DNA from: Amoebophrya sp. A120 | Taxonomy: Eukaryota; Sar; Dinophyceae; Syndiniales; Amoebophryaceae | DNA length: 64,000 nt | Assembly: GCA_905178155.1 (NCBI GenBank) | Contig: CAJINV010000013.1 | Span: 2,848,158 to 2,912,157, forward strand | Direction of reading: 5' to 3' | Shown here: positions 54,901 through 64,000 of the stretch, piece by piece | How the letters are laid out: each line of letters begins with the position of its first letter | How positions within the stretch are numbered: the first letter of the stretch is position 1 | Notes under the pieces: generated by a model | The model's database searches: none | Seen by the model: only the letters and a program-made list of their open reading frames with translations | What the model was told of the DNA's origin: nothing | Position numbers and translations under genes: made by a program

Positions 54901-55829
54901 AGTCAAGTAATAGGCTAGTTGCGTTCTCGGGTGTTATTGTTATAAAATTCTTAAAAAATCGAAACCCACCGAGAATATTTCGATTTTTTTTTTCATTTTT
55001 GCAATTTAGTAGATAACCTCCACCACTGTAGCTCACCTGCTTTAGCTGATGGGTCCAGCATAAAGATGGCAACTGATGACGCTAGTCATTTACAATTTTT
55101 ATCAACATATGTTGGGTGTTGTTCCATTTGGGTTATTTTTTCCGAACTTTTCAAAAAGTGGAAAAGTCCTGAAATGGCCCAACTATAAAATCCAGCGGGC
55201 CTGGTAGGTTGGAATGAAGCCAAAGCGAACAAGCTCTGCCACATTCTGACGCTATTTTATAGGGTTGCACCGATAAAATTCAACGAAAAAAATTTTCAAA
55301 ATTTTTTTTTATTGAGACTGTCAGAAATTTGACTGATTTCGAAGCCCATCATGATAGGCAATAAAGTATAGGACTAATATGCCTTGATTAGCTTCATTAT
55401 GTGCACGGTTGACGGCGATAATATGTGGAAAAATCACTTGCCAAACTTTTTGGAATTTTTTGCAGATTTTTAAAAAATGTGCAACGCTTGGAGTTTGCAA
55501 ACGATTACTCAAAACAATTACTCTTTGCCAATGAAGAAAAAGGACACAAGATATTCGATAGTGTGACTTGTGGGATTTTTGCGCCCATCAATTTGACCAA
55601 TTTTGCCTCTCCGGCAGATTTACAATTTTTTGCAACTTGGAAAAATTCTGCAACTGCCATGTCTTACACAAAGACAATATGTCTCATACAATATAAGGCC
55701 TCTCACAGACCGCCGAGGGGTGCGCATTTGCTTGATTGGGCACAGGTTGGCTTTCCACAATTTCCTGTCTTCCCCCTCTCCTCCTTTCCATCCATCCTCT
55801 TTGGAGGCATTGCCACTACAGCAAACTAG
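54901..55829. other. AT-rich core
   Basis: T- and A-rich tracts with no supported gene, sharply different in composition from both flanks. Confidence 0.6.
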
Positions 55830-56470
55830 GCCCAGGATCCGCAGCGCCCGGCGCCGCCTCCTAGGGCCTATAGCATCCCCGCCCCCCTACCCTCTTATCC
55901 CCTTCCGATCGGGCAGATAACTCGATCGGGCAGGAACGCCTTCCGCACGCGAAAAGACCCCCCCCCCCTCCCCTACTTCGCCCGCGCTATTACGGGGCCT
56001 GCGGCGGTGCGGCCGCGCTTGCATTTTCTTTGCTACTAAACCGGGCGCGGGCGGTGCCTACCCGATGCGAGGGCCGCTGCGGTTATACGGCGCCCCGTTT
56101 AGAACGGACAAGCGCGTCCCGTAAGATACCGCTCGGGAAGAGGCGCAGCGCCGCGGGGAGATGGCCACGGTGGCGCTTCGTTTCCCGAGGGCGGATCTCC
56201 GCCGTGCGGGCCCGCGGGCGGATCTCCGCCGCCCCTTCTCCGGGCGCGACCCGGCCGCGGGGGAAAACAGTGCCCCGGGCTATTTCGCGTGTCCAATCGC
56301 AGCGCGGGAGCTGGCCACATCGGGGCCGCTCCTGGAAACCTCGCACCGAGCGCACTCTGCTCCTCCGGTGCTCGCCGTGCGGGCCGATGAAAGCCCGCCA
56401 GCCACGCTGCACCACGCCACCCGCGTGTACGGTCGAGGCAAGTCGGAGCCCGGGCATGGCAGAGTAAGAT
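55830..56470. other. GC-rich island 2
   Basis: GC-rich, with a repeated GGGCGGATCTCCGCCG near 56,190-56,235. No protein recognised. Confidence 0.6.
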
Positions 56471-56922
56471 AAGCTAGCCTCGGAAAGTCCGGCGAACCAA
56501 TAGCAGGAAAGATAAGCGCGTTGAAATACTTCTCTTACACAGAAGATGGCTGCGACTCTCGAAGGTCACTCTTTTTGCCAGAGGAAAGATCATCTTGCAG
56601 CTATTCGCACTACCTAGAGACCGCCAGCGCTGCAGACGATCTAGCTACTACTTGCTGGCCGACGCACACTAGTTTGGTCCCGTTTTTTTCTATTGTGCGA
56701 AATGCTTCACGTCGAACTTTGCCGGGAAATTCTTTGCCAAAATCAGACCAGGGATTCGCCACTTTCTCTACTTTTTGTGGTTTACCAATTTTGCGAACTG
56801 AGGTAGCAGTCGCAACCGCTGTGTATTTGATGAAACATATCAGACCCTACTTACTTACCCACTTTCTAACCTCGCAGGCTATAATTTCCCAACTCGTTTA
56901 ACATTTCAGAACAGACCGCAGG

Positions 56923-57984
56923 ATGATGATCCGTTTCGGGGCCAAGCACTTCCCCTTTTGCCTCACAGACGCGCTCGCGGTTTTGCTGTCGCGACCGTGC
57001 GTTCTCGCGCGTCTCGCCAGCCCGAAAGTCGGCAGCCCGAGTAAGAAGTCGGTTTTTGCACAACTAGCGGCACTCCAGGACACTTCTTCCGAGTCGGAAG
57101 GGGAGGACGACCCGGCTGAAGCACAAAAGAAACCCATCCCCGCACGCCACGAGGAACACCCGCGTGCCGCGCTCGACGAGTCGGAGGATGTCGGGGACGC
57201 CGCGGGTACCGCCCCGGCAGCCGCAGCTCGACCCGAGGTACCTCCGGACCCACCATCGCCGGCTTTGCCGGATGCAAGCACGACGCAAGGCCCGGGTAGT
57301 ACCAGCCAGGAGCTATCAAGTTCTCTTTTCCACCTTCGCGGAACCGGCAAGGCGGCGCGATGGTCGGACGACCCGGGGCCGGGATGGGAACGTATGGAAG
57401 TAGATGCGGGGATCAAGAATATTGCGGAACCTGCGCGCACGCCGCCATTTTTTTTCGCCAGCCGCACTACTAGCGCGGACCAAGACGTTCTGGACCAGGC
57501 GGCCGGGGAGTTCGGAAGCGCTGAGTCCGCCACTTGCGGCAGCCCGATGGATTCCTCCCAAGGCACGACCGCTGCTACTCCGGAATCCACCGACGGGGGA
57601 AAGGGAAAGCCCGGTGAGCAAACAGCCCACCACGTGGCGGCTCGAGCGGGCGAGGCGAAGACCGCGGGAGCACTACTAGCAGCCCGCGCGAAGAACAACA
57701 ATCGCAGAGAACAACAATTACGGCAGCCCGTATTTTACCCGGGCGTCGCGATGGACGGAGCTGCACCCACTAACTTTGCAGGTCCCTATCCCTGCATGTT
57801 TTCACCGCCTAATTTTGATTACGGCGGAGGCACGATGCCTAACGGGATGGGATGGGCCGGCTTTGATGGAACAAGTTGCGGGCCCGGCAATTATTTTGAT
57901 CCGCAGCAGCAGTTCCAAGTTCCGATTGTGGGCTACTTTCCACAGCAATTGTACGAGCCGGTCCCGAACGCGCCGGGGTCTTGA
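56923..57984 (+). CDS. Disordered Pro/Ala/Glu-rich protein, unknown function
   Basis: ATG at 56923 lies shortly after a possible acceptor (CATTTCAG). The frame of 353 residues is rich in Ala, Pro, Gly, Ser, Glu and Asp. Residues 1-45 are more hydrophobic and basic, with two cysteines. A middle acidic region (SSESEGEDD) leads to a C-terminal 90 residues rich in Phe, Tyr, Gly, Pro and Asn (e.g. PPNFDYGGGTMPNGMGW), typical of aggregation-prone or RNA-granule tails. First of two similar plus-strand genes; the next also has a Tyr/Pro/Gly-rich patch. No domain recognised. Codon use is GC-rich. Confidence 0.55.
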   Translation: MMIRFGAKHFPFCLTDALAVLLSRPCVLARLASPKVGSPSKKSVFAQLAALQDTSSESEGEDDPAEAQKKPIPARHEEHPRAALDESEDVGDAAGTAPAAAARPEVPPDPPSPALPDASTTQGPGSTSQELSSSLFHLRGTGKAARWSDDPGPGWERMEVDAGIKNIAEPARTPPFFFASRTTSADQDVLDQAAGEFGSAESATCGSPMDSSQGTTAATPESTDGGKGKPGEQTAHHVAARAGEAKTAGALLAARAKNNNRREQQLRQPVFYPGVAMDGAAPTNFAGPYPCMFSPPNFDYGGGTMPNGMGWAGFDGTSCGPGNYFDPQQQFQVPIVGYFPQQLYEPVPNAPGS

Positions 57985-58201
57985 TATGATACAGAGAAAA
58001 TTGAAATCAGGGTATGGAACAACGCTTTGAAGACGAATTTGCCTGCTTTACTGCCCCCGCGATCGATGGCGACGCGCTTCTTATCCAGAGTTCTTTGAGA
58101 TGCGCTAGCACTTTTCAACATCTATGTTGCGAGAATAAATTGGCGTATCCTGTTGACAGAAGTTGTTCCTTTCCTCTGACTTCCGAATTTGCAAGTAAGT
58201 C

Positions 58202-59713
58202 GTGGTGTGGCGACCGGTGCAGGAAACGAACGGCAGCACCACGACGCCCAAAGCAGTGGTTGCCATCAAGCTGACGGACAAAAGTGGTCCGACCGACGAG
58301 GAAACAGGGATTTTGGCCGCTAGCTCCAGCGACGATGGATCTTCGGCGTACGACGTTTCTCCTATGTGCGCGGACAAGAAGGACGGCGCGACTCGACGCG
58401 ATTCGGTGTCCTCGCCCGAGGGGGGAACCGGTGTACCCCCGTGGAGCACTTCCGCCATACCTGGTGAAACAACAGAAGGGGCGGGAGCGAAAAGGCCCCA
58501 AGAAGGCAGAAAGCGGCAAGAAGTGGAGGCAGAAGTACCATCACCAAGGCGAGAGGAAGTGGTGCAAAATGACCTGGAGCGAAGTAGGTATTTTCGCAAG
58601 GAAAACGAAGCCGCTGGACAAGCTCACACCGGTCCCGCTTCTGGCTGCGTGACTCCGGGTGGGACTGGTGGCCCGGCTCCACAAGACCGAGGCCTACTGT
58701 TGGCAGGACCCGGCGCGGCTCCCTACTACTACTACCCGCACTGCCACTGGGGAAACACGGGGCACTTTCTGGTGCCATATCCGTATGCGCACACCGCAAT
58801 TTTTCGTACGCCCGTGCCCTGGAGCTCGAAGCGCGGCGGACAACAGCAAGGTGCCAAGGCATCAGCTCGCAAAGGAAAAACTAAGCCATCCGGAGGTTAT
58901 TTCCCCAGCCGCACCCGCCTGGAAGCGCTGCGAGCCTTCCAATCTGGCGACGCAAATGCGGCGCCGCCAGGAACGCCAAAAACCGAGGAAAAACTCCCGG
59001 AGGGCCATGCGTTGGAGGACTTTTTCAAAAGCGACGAAGAAATTCGCGCGCAGAGGAAGGCCTTGCTAAGCAAAAATTCTCGAGGCGCCGCTTCGGACGT
59101 TGGAGGCCACCGCCCGAGTAGCCCAAGTGACAGTAACAGTCGTGGGACCAGCGGTGACGGGAAGGACAAGGAGTGGCAACTGCGGCGCCAGATCATTGCT
59201 TGGCAGGAAGCTGTGAATGAAGACAATAAGCGACGAGATGCACAAGCGATGTTCCTCCACCCGGGTGGACGAGCGGGCACAAATTTCGCAAACACAGAAT
59301 CTATTTTGCAAGGTACTTCTGCAGACAAAAAAGGTCCTCGTTCCCAACATGGCCGCTTGGATGTAACCCATCGTGGCTGGCACCGTGATTTCGCGCGGAC
59401 GTGGTATGGTGGTGGAAAAGGACCGACCTTGGCTGGGGAAGGACCGGCCCAAAATTTCGACTTAGCGAAACCGAAAGCGAATTTTCCGACACCGGAGCCA
59501 ACGGTGTCTAGTATGCCTTTCCGGATCGGAAAGAAAAAAGGTGTGCCCAGCTCCGCGTCCTCTTCAAGCGGATCTACAGCCGCCGGAGCGTCGGGCTCGG
59601 GCGGAGCCACGCCCGGATACTTTTTTGGCACCGGGCTGGGGGCCGCTGGTTCGGCGGCACCCGCACGCGACCTGCGGAAGCCAGTAGGCGTCTGGGCGAA
59701 GGAGATGGCGTGA
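58202..59713 (+). CDS. Disordered basic protein, unknown function (5' end unresolved)
   Basis: The open frame runs to 59713, but its first codon is a GTG after an in-frame stop at 58196. The true start is either the internal ATG at 58364 or an upstream exon (an ATG frame opens at 58014 and meets a GTAAGT at 58195). Rich in Gly, Ser, Lys, Arg and Ala. There is a Tyr/Pro/His patch (APYYYYPHCHWG), an acidic-basic helix (LEDFFKSDEEIRAQRKALLS), a second helical stretch (EWQLRRQIIAWQEAVNEDNK) and a Gly/Ser-rich tail. No family recognised. With the previous gene it could form one transcript (gap about 220 nt), but I could not join the frames. Confidence 0.5.
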   Translation: MVWRPVQETNGSTTTPKAVVAIKLTDKSGPTDEETGILAASSSDDGSSAYDVSPMCADKKDGATRRDSVSSPEGGTGVPPWSTSAIPGETTEGAGAKRPQEGRKRQEVEAEVPSPRREEVVQNDLERSRYFRKENEAAGQAHTGPASGCVTPGGTGGPAPQDRGLLLAGPGAAPYYYYPHCHWGNTGHFLVPYPYAHTAIFRTPVPWSSKRGGQQQGAKASARKGKTKPSGGYFPSRTRLEALRAFQSGDANAAPPGTPKTEEKLPEGHALEDFFKSDEEIRAQRKALLSKNSRGAASDVGGHRPSSPSDSNSRGTSGDGKDKEWQLRRQIIAWQEAVNEDNKRRDAQAMFLHPGGRAGTNFANTESILQGTSADKKGPRSQHGRLDVTHRGWHRDFARTWYGGGKGPTLAGEGPAQNFDLAKPKANFPTPEPTVSSMPFRIGKKKGVPSSASSSSGSTAAGASGSGGATPGYFFGTGLGAAGSAAPARDLRKPVGVWAKEMA

Positions 59714-61188
59714 GATTTTTGGGGATTCGCATTTACCGCCGCATGTCAAGCTAGATAAAGAAGATAAAACGCAGTACCGGTCGAGCACTATTTTTTCATA
59801 CACGGACCAAGGTTTAGAAGACCCGCACTTTATTATTTTTTGTATCAACCCTGTTGGAGCTCCTGCAGTTATGCAGGCTAGGCGATGTCTTTCCATATTC
59901 GACTTTACTGTTTACTTTGTACGATTGTTTAGGGCTTTATATGATCGCGAAAACCACAACGAGCGGCGACTGCCGCTGCCACTGGAGGCGGCCATCGCGG
60001 AGGAGAAGCTCCGCTTTGCTATTGAAGAGGCGTTGTCAACAAGCTGCCTCGTGATCAGATACAGATACTCATGGTGCTACGGAAGTAGATACGCGCGTGT
60101 GATATAGCAAGCAACTAAGCGAGCATAGCTGCACAAGAAAGCTTGTGTATCATGTTAATGTGCTTATTTGATTGTGTTAGAATTGGAAGTTTCATTTAGC
60201 TCGCTCTTACTTTACGGCAAAGAGTTTCGTAGTGCAATCCGGTCGTTGTGTTGCTCTCCCGAAGGAGATGCTTCTTCACATCAGAGCCAAAATGTTGAGT
60301 AGGCTCGGCTGCACTTTATGCTTTCTTGAGTGGTTTTATATATCAATGGTTTCATTTCATCACCGTGACGGCTTGTTCAGGACCAAATATATTGACAGGA
60401 ATGCAGAGAATCACTGCGCAGGATGAGCAGGACGCGTTTATGCTGTTTCGTTTGTGGTTTTTATGGCAGCGCAGGTTTTCGAATCCGCGCGCTCGTGTTT
60501 TGGCCTTAGACATATGTTGAAGAGTTCTTGTGAACCAGCAGGTTGCTGGGAACGGTTATGGTTCAGCAGTTGTTTTCCAGTCGTCAAATAGAAGCATCGT
60601 ACTCGCACAAAGGTAAGTTCGTTCTTTGCGGTATTCGTTCCTTTTTCGTCGTGCAGACAGCTTTCAAGTAATAAAGTCGTTCGTGTTCTCTGGTCGTCCC
60701 TTTCCGAGCCGCCAGGTGCTCTTGACGTCCCGGACGAAACTACAAAGTTTCGTCGCGTTTGTCATCGTTAAAAATTCTCCGTCGGCTCCACTAGTAGGTT
60801 GGATAGAAACATCACATCAGCGGTCGCATGTCATGTGTACAACAGACGAAGTAGGAGTACATAGGCAATGCGTCAACTTTCACAGGTGAAACTACACAAG
60901 CAGCAACCCCTTCCCGCCTTCAGAAATCCACAGAGACGACTCTACTGCGGTTTTTTACTACTGAGCCTAAGGAGCGCAACTTTTCGGACACTTCACAGTT
61001 TTTGATTTCGTTTTTAGCGACTGCGGCACACTAGCCCCCGATCCGAAGTCCATCTCTTCATTCTAACTCGTGGGTAGTCCTGCGCATTATACATAAAGCT
61101 GAAGCTCAGCGTTGCACAGGTGTTCATTTCTGCTTTTCCAGTACATTAAAGAACAGCGCAGCTGTTGCGTGTTCAATAAGGCACGAGC
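59714..61188. other. Intergenic, no gene supported
   Basis: Short frames only, with no recognised protein or repeat. Confidence 0.5.
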
Positions 61189-63414
61189 ATGGGACGACAC
61201 TCCACCACCAAGCGGGCCACCCGGTCGTGGGCGCTCGCCGTCACGGGAACTACGTCCGCGCGTTCAAGCTGTCCAATGTCGGCCGTTTATTGCGCTGCAA
61301 CCTGTCTCGGACTAGAGCAGTTGCTAGCATGCTCCTGAGATCAATGAGATCGAAGAGATAGGCTCTAAGTATACCGATTATAGGTAGACGGTCAACTACT
61401 AGCCTAGAGGGGTCACACGAGTAGGATCACAGTACTAGAATCACTAGGACCACATGGGTCACACACTACACCACTAGGATGGTGACAGGATGATAACCAT
61501 ATCAATGGCAACAACGTACACACAGTGCCAGAATGGCTTCTGGTCTACGGGCCAGTAGCTGGAATAACGAAAAGCCCTTTCTCTCCGTAGTACCTACTAG
61601 GTAGGTGCTTAGATAGTAACTCTGTTCTCTATCTTCGGACAGCATGCTAGTGAGCATACCCAGTCCCTGACGCTTTGAGACGTCCCCAGTGGGAAAGGTA
61701 AGAACTACTAGCCCCCTTCCCCCCATAGGTCCCTGCATAAGAGCAGCGGACGAGCCACCCATGCTCAGGGCTGTAGTCGCCTCCCTGTGTGGCTATGCCG
61801 CGCTTGGAGTGCCGAATTAGCGCAAGGCGCTAGAAAGGGCAAAAGTCCCCTCGCACAACATCCGTCGATGACGCATGTTGGAGCGAGTGCGGGACAGCAT
61901 GAAATGTTTAGGGTACCGCAATCCCAGAGATGGGAGCGCGCGGCATTTGAAAGCCTACGAATAGGGAGCGATGTATGCCTCGTGCATATTTTTCCTCACC
62001 TAGCTTCAAAAACTTCGAAGGCCTGAAAGCCTTAGCCTTGATAGGAGTATGCTGAGGATAGCACTCAGCAAATATTCTTAGCCTTACAAATTCAGCACTC
62101 GCGCACCATCACAAGCGCACCGCGTTGCTGTTCGAAGCTTCGCGCATATAGTTGAATCTCGGTCAGAAGATTCGACTAGAGATCTCGGGCAAGAGATGCA
62201 TGGCTCCACGGCTCTCAGGACGGATCATACCTTGATCCTGATTCTGAGACCCGAGCAGCATATGCTTGCGTTTACCGCTTTGTATTAGTGGCAAGACACA
62301 TTTGCCGAGTATTATGAGCTTCAGGCTCATCGTAGATTTTACTACAACTCTACCAGTTTCACTACTGTGCGCCCCGTAGTAGATCAGCAATAGATGATTG
62401 CTGACTATGTATAGATTTTCTCTTCATCGTTTTGGCAGCTACTCCGACTCATTTGATCAGGAGCAGGGGAGTGTATTGCGCAGCAACTTGTCGTAGACTA
62501 GAGCTGACGCTAGCATGTTCCTGAGATCAATGAGATCATAGAGATAGGCCAACCGTATACCGATAGGTAGATGAAGATCTAGACACATAGAGGGGCCGCA
62601 CTAGTAGGATCACACCAAGGGGATCACTAGGATGACTAGGATCACACGCACTACACCACTAGGATGGTGAACCAGGTAACCATGACAATGGTATCAATGT
62701 AAATGAATACAGTGCCAGAATGGCTTCTGGTCTCCGGGCCAGTAGCTTGAAGAAACAAATGCCCTGAACTCCGTAGCACCTTAACCTCTTAGGTGCCTAG
62801 ATAGTAACTCTGTTCTCTATCTCAGGACAGCATGCTAGTGCGCATGCCAGTCCTCGGTGGTTGACACCTCGACAAACTACGTCCGCGTTCAAGCTGTCCA
62901 ATGTCGGCCGTCCCATTTTGAACGGCAGGAGAGATCGTCGCGATCCGGCCGCGGCGGGACCAACGGACTCGGAATCCTTCGCCTCGCTGCTGCAGCAAAA
63001 AACGAAAAATAAAGTCGGCACCCAGAAAGTCAAAGCGGCGAAGGCCTCGTCGACGTCGCGGAAGGGAGAAAAGAGCGACGCACTACTGTACCAACTGCAA
63101 CAGGCAAAGGCCGAGCTAACGGAGGCAGAGGCGGAGCTCGAGGCGGCAAGGGAAGAGCTGGAAGAGGCATCCTGGAAGGCCGCCGCGGAGCTGCAGGAGA
63201 AGCACCACCTAGCAATGAAGGGTGCTGTGTACACGTCTCCCGCTGAGGCGCAAGCGGCGAACCTGCCTACCCTGTACCGTCCTTTTGACCTGATGGCCGT
63301 GTGCGAGAAGGACTTTTTCGAATTTGTTGTTCAGTGCTGCCGCGACGAATTCAGCTCTGCGGCGAACTCAATGGAAAACACGGCGCCGCTGGTATCCCGG
63401 ACGCAAGAAAGCTA
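61189..63414 (+). CDS. Small coiled-coil protein gene split by a 1.6-kb insert
   Basis: ATG at 61189 begins MGRHSTTKRATRSWALAVTG and continues TTSA into the first copy of a duplicated 37-39 bp segment. That copy carries two extra bases (CG) and then meets foreign sequence. The second copy (62875-62911) continues in the same frame as TTSAFKLSNVGRPILNG, then a basic stretch, an Ala/Lys linker, a coiled coil (AKAELTEAEAELEAAREELE) and a more globular end (LMAVCEKDFFEFVVQCCRDE) to a stop at 63412. Joined through one copy the protein is about 210 residues. Whether the insert is spliced out or has broken the gene cannot be decided from the sequence. No family recognised. Confidence 0.5.
61287..61670 (+). 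repeat. Direct repeat, left copy
   Basis: Shares with the right copy TTGCGC(T/A)GCAAC, CCTGAGATCAATGAGATC, CACTACACCACTAGGATGGT, CAGTGCCAGAATGGCTTCTG and TAGATAGTAACTCTGTTCTC in the same order, with scattered differences and small indels. Confidence 0.85.
62471..62853 (+). repeat. Direct repeat, right copy
   Basis: Same order of shared blocks as the left copy, ending GACAGCATGCTAGTGCGCAT shortly before the second exon. The copies are clearly diverged, so the insertion or duplication is not recent. Confidence 0.85.
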
Positions 63415-64000
63415 GCATCCCTGAAAAGAAATTATGTGATACTGCGGAAAAATAGAAAAGAGAAAGACGCACGCCTGTGGTAAGTAAAAACAGCGTGTGC
63501 GCTGCTATGTCATGGGCGTCTTGTAGCCCGTGTGGCCACACCTTTATTTGTCAATAAGCAAGCACCAAACTGATGATGATGATAACGGCGGTATGATGAA
63601 TGATTTTCTTCATTTTTCCAAATAAACATAAGCTGGATGATGTGATGCGCGCTGTAGCTTTCTCTTGCTTTGATAGTCGAGCGAAGCGGACAAGGTGTGG
63701 TGTGATGAAATGGTGCAGAAGTTTATCAAAGTGAAGACCTCTCCTTCGTTCCCACGTTCAAACAAGGACTGATTTTGCAGGATTGGCGTAGTCAAGTCGT
63801 CTTGCAAGAAAGCTATGGCTTAGTACGAATGTTCTGTCACGCTATTGCTTTGCGTGGAGTGCCTTCGCCTATGAAACCGAATAGGCGACAGTCATTCGCT
63901 GCTATTCGCGACTAGAATCCGTATTCTTTGTCTTCTTGCGTGACATAACCAAAGACAGCATCAGTCGATATCTTCTCTCCAATACGGAGAGGGGTGATTT
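63415..64000. other. 3' flank, nothing recognised
   Basis: Downstream of the coiled-coil gene. No supported gene up to the window edge. Confidence 0.5.

Larger units (their letters stand above)
53747..56922. other. Strand-switch region between divergent gene runs
   Basis: All recognised genes to the left are on the minus strand and all to the right on the plus strand. The interval holds two GC-rich islands around an AT-rich core and no convincing gene. In dinoflagellates and kinetoplastids such divergent switches are candidate transcription start regions; that role is inference here. Confidence 0.6.
61287..62874. mobile_element. 1.6-kb insert with long terminal direct repeats
   Basis: It lies between two copies of the exon segment AACTACGTCCGCG...GGCCGT (61248-61286 and 62875-62911). 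It starts and ends with related direct repeats of roughly 385 bp. The 780-bp middle has no open frame but several small hairpins (e.g. TAGCGCAAGGCGCTA; GAGCTTCAGGCTC). No transposase or reverse transcriptase is visible, so it would be non-autonomous. Confidence 0.6.

Noticed and set aside
53929-54910. Several long overlapping frames on both strands
   Set aside because: All lie in a GC-rich island where stops are rare. Composition is Arg/Ala/Gly/Pro in every frame and no domain appears.
59714-61188. tRNA, rRNA or spliced-leader RNA gene
   Set aside because: I looked for cloverleaf arms, rRNA core motifs and the dinoflagellate spliced-leader sequence throughout the window and found none I could support by eye; a covariance search would be needed to exclude tRNAs.
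61287-62874. Autonomous LTR retrotransposon
   Set aside because: No reverse transcriptase, protease or integrase frame is visible in the 780-bp interior, and the flanking duplication is much too long.

Overview
The window is nuclear DNA of a eukaryote, most likely a dinoflagellate-lineage protist close to the parasitic Syndiniales (Amoebophrya-like). Evidence: genes split by ordinary GT-AG introns plus dozens of inverted-repeat, target-duplicating intron elements (introners); long runs of genes on one strand; and eukaryotic products (Y-family DNA polymerase kappa, a START protein, a mitochondrial-type MsrB, a PAN-domain surface protein). The introner style is known from Amoebophrya; assignment to that genus is inference. 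No rRNA, tRNA, CRISPR or bacterial-type operon was seen.

Layout. Every recognised gene from 1 to 53,746 lies on the minus strand. (1) <1-20,567: a giant coiled-coil protein, about 12.6 kb of coding sequence in about 32 exons, open at the left edge. (2) 21,771-23,225: a single-pass membrane protein with a CUB-like ectodomain. (3) 25,500-25,914: a hairpin repeat array ending in a 700-base assembly gap. (4) 26,615-28,763: an unrecognised introner-rich gene. (5) 29,761-30,956: a PAN/Apple-like Cys-rich domain with a Thr/Pro stalk. (6) 32,757-34,660: a VTT (DedA/TMEM41-like) membrane protein. (7) 35,009-40,826: DNA polymerase kappa with a long Phe/Gly/Asn/Gln-rich N-terminal extension. (8) 41,847-47,548: a multi-pass membrane protein with a C-terminal START domain and a 1.3-kb intron full of CTTAAG minisatellite. 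(9) 49,052-50,562: methionine sulfoxide reductase B. (10) 51,398-53,746: a single-exon MFS transporter.

At 53.75-56.9 kb the strand switches, through two very GC-rich islands around an AT-rich core. From 56.9 kb genes run on the plus strand: two disordered proteins, then a coiled-coil gene at 61,189-63,414 interrupted by a 1.6-kb insert with long direct repeats and a 37-39 bp flanking duplication.

The main feature is intron invasion. About 38 elements in at least ten terminal-inverted-repeat (TIR) families interrupt exons. Most are flanked by a 5-6 bp duplication of exon sequence, and at the junctions I checked, removing the element with one copy of the duplication restores the reading frame (and, in pol kappa and MsrB, the expected protein family sequence). 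They do not start GT or end AG at the TIR edges, unlike the ordinary introns beside them. Junction coordinates are read by eye and may be off by a few bases.
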